64,000 nt of DNA from Fagopyrum homotropicum (Eukaryota > Streptophyta > Magnoliopsida > Caryophyllales > Polygonaceae), in contig BSWB01000006.1 in assembly GCA_033239125.1 (NCBI GenBank), positions 114,064,242-114,128,241 of the forward strand, written 5' to 3'. The notes beneath the pieces were generated by a model. It made no database searches. It had not been told where the DNA came from and saw only the letters and a program-made list of their open reading frames with translations. Shown piece by piece: positions 41,801-51,307 of the stretch (positions are counted from its first letter, which is position 1; each line of letters begins with the position of its first letter). Position numbers and translations under genes: made by a program.

Positions 41801-42158
41801 ATGTCGCCTATCCACAGCCGAAGCTGAATATATAGCTGCGGGAGCCTGTTGTGCACAAATTCTATGGATTGCTCAACAACTTCGTGAACTTGACTTTGAT
41901 TTGAAAGGTATTCCTATAAAATGTGATAATACAAGTGCTATTTCTATAACAAAAAATCCTATGCAGCATTCAAGAACTAAGAATATTGATGTAAGGCATC
42001 ACTTCATACGTGATCATGTTGAGAAAGGTGATGTTTCGATCTCTTTTATATCTACTAACTTGCAGCTTGCAGATATCTTTACCAAGCCATTTCCTAAGGA
42101 ACAATTTAATTTTATTAAATTGGAGCTTGGTATGTTGAACAAGGAAGCATTAACGTAG
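38878..42158 (+). pseudogene. Copia G1 protease, integrase, RT and RNase H, several stops
   Basis: SIRE-like copia pol in the order protease (WILDSGCSRHM near 38920-38955), integrase HHCC region (WHRRLGH, then CKAC near 39310-39430), integrase core with D in HIDLCGPM, D in RSDHGREF and E in GVVERKNR, a box-bearing linker (40260-40500), RT (QMDVKCAFLNG, YGLKQAPRAWYERL, YVDDILFG near 41205-41235) and RNase H (STAEAEYIAAG, ADIFTKPFPKEQF) ending at 42156-42158. Breaks: a shift near 39165; TGA at 40763 where TGG is expected; TAA at 41201 before IYVDD; TGA at 41348; a shift near 41760. Two of the three nonsense codons fit CpG/CHG-type C to T decay. It is inactive. Confidence 0.92.
40335..40410 (+). 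promoter_or_regulatory. TCAAGGCCTTGA boxes in the integrase-RT linker of G1
   Basis: Boxes at 40335-40346, 40378-40389 and 40399-40410 (exact). The last two are 21 bp apart. In frame they encode repeats like LQDLE and LQGLE. The same linker of G2 has exact boxes at 45393-45404 and 45414-45425. Confidence 0.55.
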
Positions 42159-42605
42159 GGGGAGTAAATCATTTTATTTGTTCCTACGTATGCAACCCAA
42201 TTATTGTTTTCAAGGGCCTTGAAAGAAAATTCAAGGGCCTTGAAACACGTTTCAAAGGGTAAATTAAAATACGGATCAATTAAGAATTCATATCTTTTAG
42301 ATATGCAAATTCCTAAAATTTTTAAGAGTTTTCTTTAAAAGGGATTTCAAAAGGCTTTATTTTCAGATTCAAAGAATTTTGAAAAATGGTTACCAAAATT
42401 TATGGAAAGAATTTTAATCAACAACGATTCTCCCAAGATTTAGAGTTTCTCAATATCTTAGTGATCTTATGTTGATGTGACTTCTTCCCTTAAATACCAC
42501 TTCTTTTCTTTCTTTATCTCTTCCGCTTCATATTCTCTTTGCAAACTCTATGCTTTATTCTTTCATTTTTCACAAACCCGCTTCCTCTTTCTCTCAAAAG
42601 TTTTC
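42159..42605 (+). other. Spacer between copia pol and third ORF
   Basis: Begins with a PPT-like AGGGGGAG that overlaps the pol stop (42157-42164), then two TCAAGGGCCTTGA boxes at 42210-42222 and 42231-42243 (21 bp apart), then A/T-rich sequence and a pyrimidine-rich stretch before the ATG at 42606. Confidence 0.7.
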
Positions 42606-43694
42606 ATGGCATCCAAGAGATCTTCAGTTGATGAGGCCACATCATCGGCCCCCAAGCGACAAAGAGTGGTTCAGATCTCCTCCGACTCAGACTCTCACTC
42701 AAGCTCAAGGTCAGATTCAAGCTCCAATGCTCCAGTTCATATGAACGATGCTGAAATTTTTGCCAAGACGGGCCTTCCCTCACACTGGTTCGGAAGTCAA
42801 ACAACCGTCAAGAAATGGCTGACTGAGTTCGACGAACGACATGAATGTATGTGTGAACTTGTTGATAGAGAACTATTCACATGCTTTTCGTTACCAGGGC
42901 TTGAAGTGCTTCAAGCAAGCTCTATCTGGATACTGCTCAACCCAGGACAAGTCTCCTTCCCCAGATTAACCAAGTTGTTCCACATCAACTTAACCGCCCG
43001 AAGAGGAAGGGGAGAATGGATTTTGGACTCGGTTGTCAAAGGTAAGAAAATCACCATTACTACTGAGATTATTGCTGATATCTTTGGTCTTCCTTTTATG
43101 ATGTCTTTGATCACCCTACCCCTGCTAGAACCATTCAATTGGCCAAAGAATAGTTTCTTTTTACCCAATGCCTTACCACAACCCACTACTACTTGTCTAA
43201 CCCTTGAAGCCAGAATTGTTTGTGATATTTTGGTTAGATGTGTGGTACCAAAGATTAACAACAGAGATGTGGTGACAAATACATTACTTGAGTTGGTGTA
43301 TCATGTGCTGAATGGACTAAAAGTTAATCTTCCAGAAATCATTCTGTCTCCTATGGTCAATGTTATAAATTCTCCCAGTGATTGTCACTTGCCATATGGA
43401 AATTTGCTCCAAAAAATCTTTCAACATTTTTCGATTGATTATTCCGATGAGGTGGAACATATTATGTGTGGAGAATTGGATGAGAAATTCTTTGACAATA
43501 TAGGGATTAAGAGAACAGAGGTTGACTATAGAACAATATGGGTTCTAAAAGAGCAACCAACATTGAATTATACCACGGTACAACGTCTGGAAGTTGTAGA
43601 AAGAGCAATGGACTCTTTGAGAACCGATCTTGTTTTCTTCCGATCAACAGTGACTGACCGGCTGGACGAAAACAAGTTCTACTGGGTATTCTAA
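42606..43694 (+). CDS. Copia env-position ORF (SIRE-type third ORF), 362 aa
   Basis: ATG at 42606 (MASKRSSVDEATSS), stop at 43692-43694. The N terminus is Ser-rich with a short basic patch (PKRQRVVQ) that could be a nuclear signal. The middle has EWILDSVVKGKKITI and IADIFGLPF, like the putative plant transposon protein domain and reminiscent of WRDIFGFP in the third ORF of D. The tail is helical. No signal peptide or transmembrane span is evident, so the usual env-like label for this position in SIRE elements is not supported by sequence here. In G1 it is better preserved than pol. A continuing fragment in another frame follows. Confidence 0.72.
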   Translation: MASKRSSVDEATSSAPKRQRVVQISSDSDSHSSSRSDSSSNAPVHMNDAEIFAKTGLPSHWFGSQTTVKKWLTEFDERHECMCELVDRELFTCFSLPGLEVLQASSIWILLNPGQVSFPRLTKLFHINLTARRGRGEWILDSVVKGKKITITTEIIADIFGLPFMMSLITLPLLEPFNWPKNSFFLPNALPQPTTTCLTLEARIVCDILVRCVVPKINNRDVVTNTLLELVYHVLNGLKVNLPEIILSPMVNVINSPSDCHLPYGNLLQKIFQHFSIDYSDEVEHIMCGELDEKFFDNIGIKRTEVDYRTIWVLKEQPTLNYTTVQRLEVVERAMDSLRTDLVFFRSTVTDRLDENKFYWVF

Positions 43695-43696
43695 AT

Positions 43697-44053
43697 TTGA
43701 AAATTAATCAAATGTTTCATGTCAATGATTTTTCTATTGCAGCTGCCAATAGCATCAAGCTCTTAACAGAAGAAGATGGGAAATCTACAACAAAGGATGT
43801 TGAACAGGTCATGACACAATGTCATAAGATTGTCAAAGACCGTCCTATTCGCCAACCATCGTCTGAGGATCCAGACATTCTGAATATTGAAGAATTTGGA
43901 GTAGTCAAGAAATATGACAAGAATTCTGATCAGAGGCGAACATACCTTTCCCGCAAAGAACTTGACCTCATACATGCTCAAAATCATTGGAGGACCATGT
44001 GTTTGAAGGAGCATTTCGGGAAAGGGAGCTCATCGAGGCGGTATAAAGAATGA
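43697..44053 (+). pseudogene. C-terminal fragment of the copia third ORF, shifted frame
   Basis: About 118 codons open right after the stop at 43694, in a different frame. Helical and charged, ending GKGSSSRRYKE before the box at 44077. Probably the rest of the third ORF after a frameshift near 43690. Confidence 0.55.
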
Positions 44054-44357
44054 AGTTGTCAAGATGTCCATGACTGTCAAGGCCCTTGATTTTGATATCA
44101 AAGGCTTGTGTTTGAAAAACTTCATTGTTTTTGTGGGTTTTGTGGAAATAATCTTTTTCTTTGGGTTGTAATGCTTTAAAATTGCCGTGCTTTAACTATT
44201 TTCTCCCTTGTTGAAAGACAAAGGGGGAGAAATGAATGTGATCCGACATTCGAGATATTCTGCATTCTGCATTTTAAGTTTGATATTCATATATGCATCG
44301 CTAATCTTAGAATGAAGGTATGAAAAAATTTGTGTTGTCTTCCATCAAGGGGGAGAT
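44054..44357 (+). other. Copia G1 3' UTR with two purine tracts
   Basis: TCAAGGCCCTTGA at 44077-44089, the tract AAAGGGGGAGAAATG near 44220, and the PPT CAAGGGGGAGAT directly before the LTR. Confidence 0.85.
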
Positions 44358-45084
44358 TGAAAACTCCACCTTGATTATAAAGTTATACAGGTGTTGATGA
44401 TGGAAGACTTAAACACAAATGAAGTAGTTTTATACACTAACAATTTATTGATTATATATCGAGTTGTTTGGTTTGGTGGTTTGGATTAAATAACGTGCAG
44501 GTTTTGCAAGAAACTTCAAAGGACCTTGGAAGACCTTGAAAGACAAGGAGTTTAGAGTGTTCAAACAACGAAGGCCTTGAAATGAATTCCAAGGGAACAA
44601 AGAAGTCAAGGCCGCACGTTAAAAAGATTTCAAATCACTAAGAAGATCTTCTACGAGAGATTTGCTCAAACAAGAAGATATGATCAAATAAAGATCTCAA
44701 CCGGCCATTAAAGATCTTACAAAGATACTCAACCGAAAAGCACGAAGATTCTCTCCTCTGGAAATTAATATTGTTACAACAAATACGAGAAGATCAAGGA
44801 GCGAGAGATTAACGTGTTCTCACGAGATGAAGATCAACAACGTCTATCTCATCTAAACCAAGAAGCGATCTTCATGGAGAAGAAGAGTGATCTTCAAACG
44901 GTCAACTTTCCAACGACTAGAAGACCTCTCCATAGAAGGCTATAAATGAAGATGGCGATTGAAAAACAATTATAGAAGCTTACACGGAAACATTAATAGT
45001 CTTCAAGCGATCCAAAACATCTTCATTCTATCAAATAGTTTTTCTTTCTCTCTTTATCTAAAAAGCTTTATTTCCTAGAAAGAG
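44358..45084 (+). repeat. Truncated 3' LTR of copia G1
   Basis: TGAAAACTCC onward matches the first about 730 bp of 35813-37046, then switches at about 45084 to minus-strand copia pol. The junction shares a few bases (AAGA-like) with both sides, as in end-joining deletions. Confidence 0.9.
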
Positions 45085-46980
45085 TCCAAACCTTGTTTCT
45101 TTCAAACTCATTTAGTTCATTTTGCATGGCAATGATCTAGTTGGGTTCTTGAAGAGCTTGAACTTAATTCTTTGGCTCAATAAGAGACACGAAAGTAGAG
45201 AACGCACATAGGTTGTTTACGTTGGATCGAGTTTGAACTCCAGCGTTTGTATCTGAGATCACATTCTCTTATGGATGGTATGAAGAGTGTTGAAACTTCC
45301 TTCGTTTGTAAGATGGAACGGATCCTGACAATTGAGGCTCATATGCTTGACTAGATTCAGGTACCGTTGGAGTGTTGCCCTTGGATCCTATCTCAAGGCC
45401 TTGAATTTGGGTTTCAAGGCCTTGAAACGGAGTTATGACATCACAGTTTTCTATTTCAAGGTCTTGAAGATGTGTTTCAAGGTCTTGAGAATTTTCTCCG
45501 GTATCTTGAATCTTCTCTTGTATATTCTTTTCTTGATCCTTAGGATCTTCTTCTTCATCAGAAAAATTGTGATCTTCTCGTTGATTCAGGTTTAGATCTG
45601 CAAAACTTTCACTCAAAGTACCATCATTGCTTTCATCAAATATGACATGAATACTTTCCTCAATAATTTTGGTACGCTTATTATAAACCTGATAAGCTTT
45701 GCTATTTGAAGCATATCCAATGAATATTGCTTCGTCACTACGTGCATCGAATTTACCAAGGTTATCTTTTCCATTGTTATGAACAAAACATGTACATCCA
45801 AAGGGTTTAAAATAAGAAATATTAGGTTTTCTACCCTTGAAGAGTTCATAAGGAGTCTTTTTCAAAATAGGGCGATTAAACATATATTCAAGATGTAATT
45901 TGCACTGTTTACTGCCTCAGCCCAAAAACTTTTTGGCAAACTATTTTCTAAAAGCATAGTCCTAGACATATCCTCTAGGGTGTGGTTCTTACGTTCAACA
46001 ATCCCGTTCTGTTGAGGAGTTTTAGGAGCTGAAAAGTTGTCTAAAATACCATATTTTGCACAAAACAAATCAAACTTTAGTTGATCAAATTTTATACCAT
46101 GATCACTTCTTATAGAAACGATTGGTAGGTTTTTCAAAGTTTGCAACTCCTTACAAAGTTTTGAAAACTCAAACGATGCTTCAGATTTTTTCTGTAAAAA
46201 TGATATCCATGTAAAACGAGAAACAACATCCACAATGACAAGGATGTATTGTTTACCTTTGGGAGATTTGACACATATAGGACCACAAAGATCCATAAGT
46301 AAAAGTTCAATGGGTCGAGAAGAACTTACAACCTTTTTTGGTTTGAATGAACCTCTTGTTTGTTTACCTTGTGTACAAGCTTTACATAGCTCATCTATCT
46401 TGAAGTTTAGGTTTGGCAATCCACGTACCAAATCCTTTGAAAGTAACTTCTACATTGTATGCATGCTTACGTGACCAAGTCTTCTATGCCAAAGCCTTGG
46501 ATCATCAGTCAAGTCCTTGAGAGACTTTAGCTTAGTTCGTGACACTTGGTTAGTACTCATAGAATAAACATTGTTACGTCTAGGAGCAGTAAGAACAATG
46601 TCACCCGTAGTCTTGTCTTGAACTTCACATTTTTCTTAATCAAACATTACCTTGTTGCCTTTATCACATATTTGAGAGATGCTAAGCAAGTTATACTTTA
46701 AACCGTCAACAAGATATACATCATCAATAAAGTTAGATGAATTATAAGATATTTTACCAATGCCAATAATGTCACACTTTCCTTTATCACCAAGCGTAAT
46801 GGTTCCAGATGATTGCTTCTTTAAATCTGAGAATAGTGAACTTTTTCCACTCATGTGTCTTGAGCAACCACTATCTAATATCCATTTATCCTCCTTTACC
46901 TTGGTGATATCCTGCAAAACAACAAACATCAACCTTTTCGGGTCGACCAAATGACATATTTTGGTCCATTTCAGGCTCAA
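45085..46980 (-). pseudogene. Copia G2 protease-integrase fragment, inverted
   Basis: Minus-strand copy of the G1 region 38870-40735. The protease (WILDSGCSRHM) lies at 46980-46636. The integrase zinc region and core lie at 46431-45862 with D, D, E residues in MDLCGPI, RSDHGIKF and NGIVERKNH. The integrase C terminus and box-bearing linker (45883-45269) are in another frame after a shift near 45870. It is cut at 45085 before RT. RT, RNase H, third ORF and 3' LTR are missing. It is inactive. Confidence 0.9.
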
Positions 46981-47026
46981 TCATGTTTGGTGGTCTAGTA
47001 CCTTTAGTAGCCCATATTTGTTTAAC

Positions 47027-48713
47027 CTACTTCCTTAAACATAGAGGATAAGTGTTTCTAATGATGTAAGAATCATCTCTTCTATATGGACAAGTAGATT
47101 TTACATGACCCTTTTTACAACAGTAGAAACATGTGGGCATATGAATACTTCCTTTAGCCTTAACAAAGGTGGTAGTTGGTTTTCTAGGAAAACTCCTATG
47201 ATAACCTATAGCATTTTTGTTAAGTGAGGATTGTTGTTCACCCATTATTCTTTCAAGATTGGCTTTTGAACGAGTGAATTTGACAAGTGCAGTCTTCTAG
47301 TCTTGACACATCAAAGTTAGATCAACTTTCTCTTTCTCTAGATTGATATAGTTTCGATGAAGAGAGGAGAGGTTGTCCTTAAGAATCACAATTTCTGATT
47401 CCAAGGCCTTGATACTGTCATCAAGGTCTACCTTTTCCGTGTTAAGATTTTCAATCTCCCAAAACATCTCACTTAGTCGTTTCTCTTGTTCAAGAAGCTT
47501 TTCTTTTAAGGAATTTATCCTTACTCTGTGTTCTTTATCACATATGATAATATCTTTAAGGAATTGTGTTAGATCAAATTAAGGTTTGGACATGATAGTA
47601 CTTACCATATTATCAACATAGAGATTTGAATCTTCTTCATGATCGGCCATAAGACAAAGGTTTGCTTGCTTTTTTTCGTCTTCTGATTCATTTGAGGAAT
47701 CTAAATCACTCCATGAAGCTACCATAGCTTTCTTCTTTCGATCATTCTCCTTAAAGTTGGTGCTCTTCTTTTGTGGACATTCCTTGACGAGATGATTTGT
47801 TTCACCACATTTAAAACAAGTCAGAACTTTAATTTTCTTGCTAGAGTTAGAAAACTTACCTCGGGGTCTTGATGTTCGCGGATATTCTCTATTGCTTGCA
47901 GACTGTTTCTTTATTTTGAGAATTATCGCAACCCTTAGAGATCATGGCAATTGCATCTTCTTCATCGTCATCATCACTATCTTCCTCTTCAGATTGTAAC
48001 TCATCCTATTTCGATCTCAATGCTAGATACTTTGTGTTGGATGGGAGTTATCCATCTTCTTCACCAAGAACCATTTCGTGTGTGATGAGTTTTTCAAGGT
48101 GGTCGTCAAGAGGAAGAGTTGAGAGATCTGAGCTTCTTCGATGACAGTCATTTTTGGTCCCCACTTAGGTTTAGGTAAGCTCCTTAGAACCTTCCTAACT
48201 TTTTATTCGTTTGTGAAGACCTTTCCAAGTGCGTCCAGGTTATTCACAATCTCAGTAAATCTTGTGAACATTTCTGTGACTAGTTCGTTTGGGTTCATCT
48301 TGAATAACTCATACTGTCTGAGGAAGATGCTAATCTTTGTTTCCTTGACTTGTTCCTTCGTATGTGACAACGAGTTTGTCCCATATTTCCTTTGCACTCT
48401 TGCATGATGAGATGTGGTTGAATTCATTTGCATATAATCCACAGTAGAGCAGGTTCATAACTTTGTAGTTCTTTGACACACTGTCCAAGTCAGCTTGTGT
48501 GAAATCAGCTTCCTTCTTTGAGACTTGGACACCTTCAACTATGGTAGTTGAGACTTTGGGGCCATTATGAATGATGCTCCATAGTTCCATGTCCTGATCA
48601 ATAATTAACATGCGCATGAGTGCTTTCCAATGGGTAAAGTTGTTGCCACATAAAAGTGGTGGTCAAGATGAGAATCTTCCTTGAGCAAATCCTACATCAC
48701 CTAAAAGATTCAT
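47027..48713 (-). pseudogene. Copia G2 Gag, inverted and broken
   Basis: ATG complement at 48711-48713. Matches G1 Gag in reverse: N-terminal region (48617-48330), helical domain (48442-48203 and 48200-48140), acidic linker, a first zinc knuckle near 47800-47760 (C..C....H....C order still visible on the minus strand), coiled coil with a box at 47400-47411, and a second knuckle CFYCCKKGHVKSTC in 47245-47027. Multiple shifts and stops. Confidence 0.85.
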
Positions 48714-48754
48714 GATTAGTCTCACTAATGGTTAAATCAATATACGTGAGTCTA

Positions 48755-48766
48755 GCTCTGATACCA
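48755..48766 (-). other. Primer-binding site of copia G2
   Basis: Reads TGGTATCAGAGC on the minus strand, an exact initiator-Met type, two nt from the LTR end at 48769. Confidence 0.92.
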
Positions 48767-48768
48767 AC

Positions 48769-50057
48769 TGAAGAACCGTTAGGTGAATATAAAGGATAAA
48801 AGATACTCTAGAAGGAGGGTTGAATAGAGTATGAGAACTTTTCGCAAAAACCTATCTCAAGGCTTTGAAACTGATTTCAAAGGCCTTGATGTCGATATGA
48901 GCTCTTTGTGACACATTTTGATTTCAAGGGCTTTGAAACTAATTTCAAGGGCCTTGACATTGTTCACCTGCAAGACAAAGTTAGTCATAATAAAGCAAAT
49001 AAAGTGCGGAATGTAAAAGATCGACACGAGGATATGTTTACGAAATCCGGCTCTAAATAGCCTACTCTCCGTCCCAAGGTATAACCTTTGGATCTAACTA
49101 TCTATTATCAGCTTCAAAGAGTCCTACATACAAACTAGAAGAAATCCCCTTCTTCTCTCACTGTAACCAACGCTACAATCTAGCTCCAACTCTTCACCTT
49201 GCTATAATAGCCTCATTACTTCGCAGAGTAACACACACTCTAGTATAATACTCTTTAGATATTCCAATGGAGCTCTCGATTTTTATCTCTCTCTAGGGGA
49301 TAAAGCTTTTTGTAAAAGAGAGAAAGAAAAACTTGTGTACTTTCTTCTTCAATCGACATCTTCATTTGTAGTCTTTGATGGAGAGGTCTTCTAGCCGTTG
49401 GGTAGATGACCGTTGAAGATGATTCTTCTTCTCCATGAAAGCCGCTCCTTGTTTGAGATGAGGTAGACGTTGTAGATCTTCTATCGTCTTCATCTACTTA
49501 AAGCACATTGATCTCCCTTGCCCGTAATCTTCTCAAACTTGTTTGTAAAGATATCCCAAATCCGTTTAGAGAGGATCTTTGCGCTTTTGGTTGAGGATCT
49601 TTGTAAGATCCTGTTTTTTATCCATTCGACTTGGTCGGTTGAGATCTTCTTTGAGCGTGGTCGCTTAAGATCCTCTTTTGAGCGTGTCTTCTGGTTGGGC
49701 ATATGTTCTTAGAAGATCTTCTTTGATTCTTGGTAGATTTGGTTGTTGGAGTTTTTAAATCCTTCCAGCCGCTTTGTTTCTACTTCAAGGCTTTGGCTTT
49801 TGATCCCTTGAGATGGATTTCAAGGCCTCCGTATTGAATCTGTCTAAACTCTTCGTCTGTCCCTTGTATCAAATTTCAAGGCCTCCGTCGGTCCTTTGAA
49901 ATGCATTTCAAGGCCTGCATACATTCTAGACAAAATAACAAAATAAACCAAACAACTAGACATACAATCGATAATTTGTTAGTATTAAAAACACTTCATT
50001 TGTGTTTAAGTCTTCCATCATCACCTATACAAATATATAATCAAGGTGGAGTTTTCA
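48769..50057 (-). repeat. 5' LTR of copia G2
   Basis: On the minus strand TGAAAACTCC (50057) to GGTTCTTCA (48769), 1289 bp. Boxes at 48857-48868, 48877-48889, 48924-48936 and 48945-48957, in two pairs about 21 bp apart. Its right flank is the Ulp1-like gene. Confidence 0.92.
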
Positions 50058-51307
50058 TTAGAGAAGGATGAATTCGACGGTGATGACTTTGTCGCTCCTG
50101 CTCGACCATGTTGGCTTGTTTTGAAGTTGTCAAATCCAAGTTTATTAAAGAAAGATGATGTCAAGCAGATGAAACTTGAAGATAGTAAAGATGTTAGAAG
50201 AAAACGGTGAATATATTCCATACTCAATCTTTTTATCTCTGGTATGAGTTTTTGGTATGTTTGTCTAGTATGGTTTCTGGTATGATTTGTTGATTTATTT
50301 CCTGTCTATATTGATATGATTTGTCCTGTATGAGTTTCTGGTATGGTTTTTGATATGAGTCTGATATGATATTCTGGTATGGTTTCTGGTATGATTTGTT
50401 GATGTGTTTGATTTTCTTGGTATGAGTGTCTGATATGTTTTTCATTTAGTTAATAATTGTTTTTTTTATGTAGTGATGCATGCAAGAAGGTGAAGCAAAG
50501 AGAGAGTTGTAAGGAGGAAGGGTAAATAGTTACATACCCAATTATATTTGAAACAATTTGGTTTACTAGGCTTTTTCTAGTTTTGTGTTTAGTAAATGTA
50601 CCCTTTGAGAGAAGAGTGTGTAGAGTTTGAAAATAAATACAAAAGGTTGGGGTATATTTACTTAATTGAAATATTAAAAAGCATAGTTACTACTCTATTT
50701 TTTCAAAAAGGCCTAGTTACCCAAATTGCCAATTATATTTTCATACCAGAATTTTGATTTTTTTATTATAATATATTGTAAATATTTACTATTTAACTAT
50801 ATGTACCCTTGTTTTAGCCAAGAGAAAATGGATGCATTGGCTAGTACAAAGGATGTGGTTGCACTGGTACCCCTGTTGAGAAGGTTGCACCTCAGGACAT
50901 GGAAACCAGTGCTCCTACAAGTTTATATGTAGATAATCCTTCGGCTGATCCCACATCCAATGATCCTACCATCAAGAGGTAAATGATAGTTTGGATTATG
51001 GTTATTTGTTAACTACACAAGCTTATTTGATCTCACATATGTAATCTTGTACTGTGTATAAGGAGCCTGAATGGGTGTAGAGTTTGATGAAACAACTTGA
51101 AACCCTTCAACAAGTGACTACTGAGTTGGTAAATAACGTTGATGAGCAAGATAAAATGATAAACAAAGTAGTTTCAATTTTGAAGAAACATACTGACATC
51201 CAAGATCGAATAGATGGGCAATGCTTTAAAATCCTCTCTAAGCTTGGAAAGATGACACCTTCTTCTAAACCCCACAAAACTGTCCAACACACAAAGTCCC
51301 CAGTTGT
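50058..51307 (+). pseudogene. Ulp1-like gene of a MULE-type element, 5' exons
   Basis: A chain of exon-like blocks on plus: about 50058-50206 (LEKDEFDGDDFVAPARP...), followed by GTGAAT; 50474-50521, followed by GTAAAT; a block ending near 50978, followed by GTAAAT; and 51062-51307 (helical, LETLQQVTTELVNN). The reading frame of the third block has one shift. Between them are A/T-rich introns packed with GGTATGA repeats. The coding path continues at 53299 beyond the solo LTR. MULEs of the Kaonashi type are known to carry Ulp1-like proteases, which fits the nearby transposase. The start lies left of the G2 insertion and is missing. Confidence 0.6.
50226..50445 (+). repeat. GGTATGA-type intron repeat, plus orientation
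   Basis: Loose repeats of TTCTGGTATGATTTGTTGAT and close variants. Further plus-oriented stretches lie at 53808-54185 and 55085-55370. The motif resembles a 5' splice site (CTG/GTATGA). Confidence 0.8.

Noticed and set aside
42606..43694. Retroviral-type envelope protein
   Set aside because: No signal peptide, cleavage site or transmembrane segment is visible. A Ser-rich, basic N terminus suits a nuclear or cytosolic protein better.
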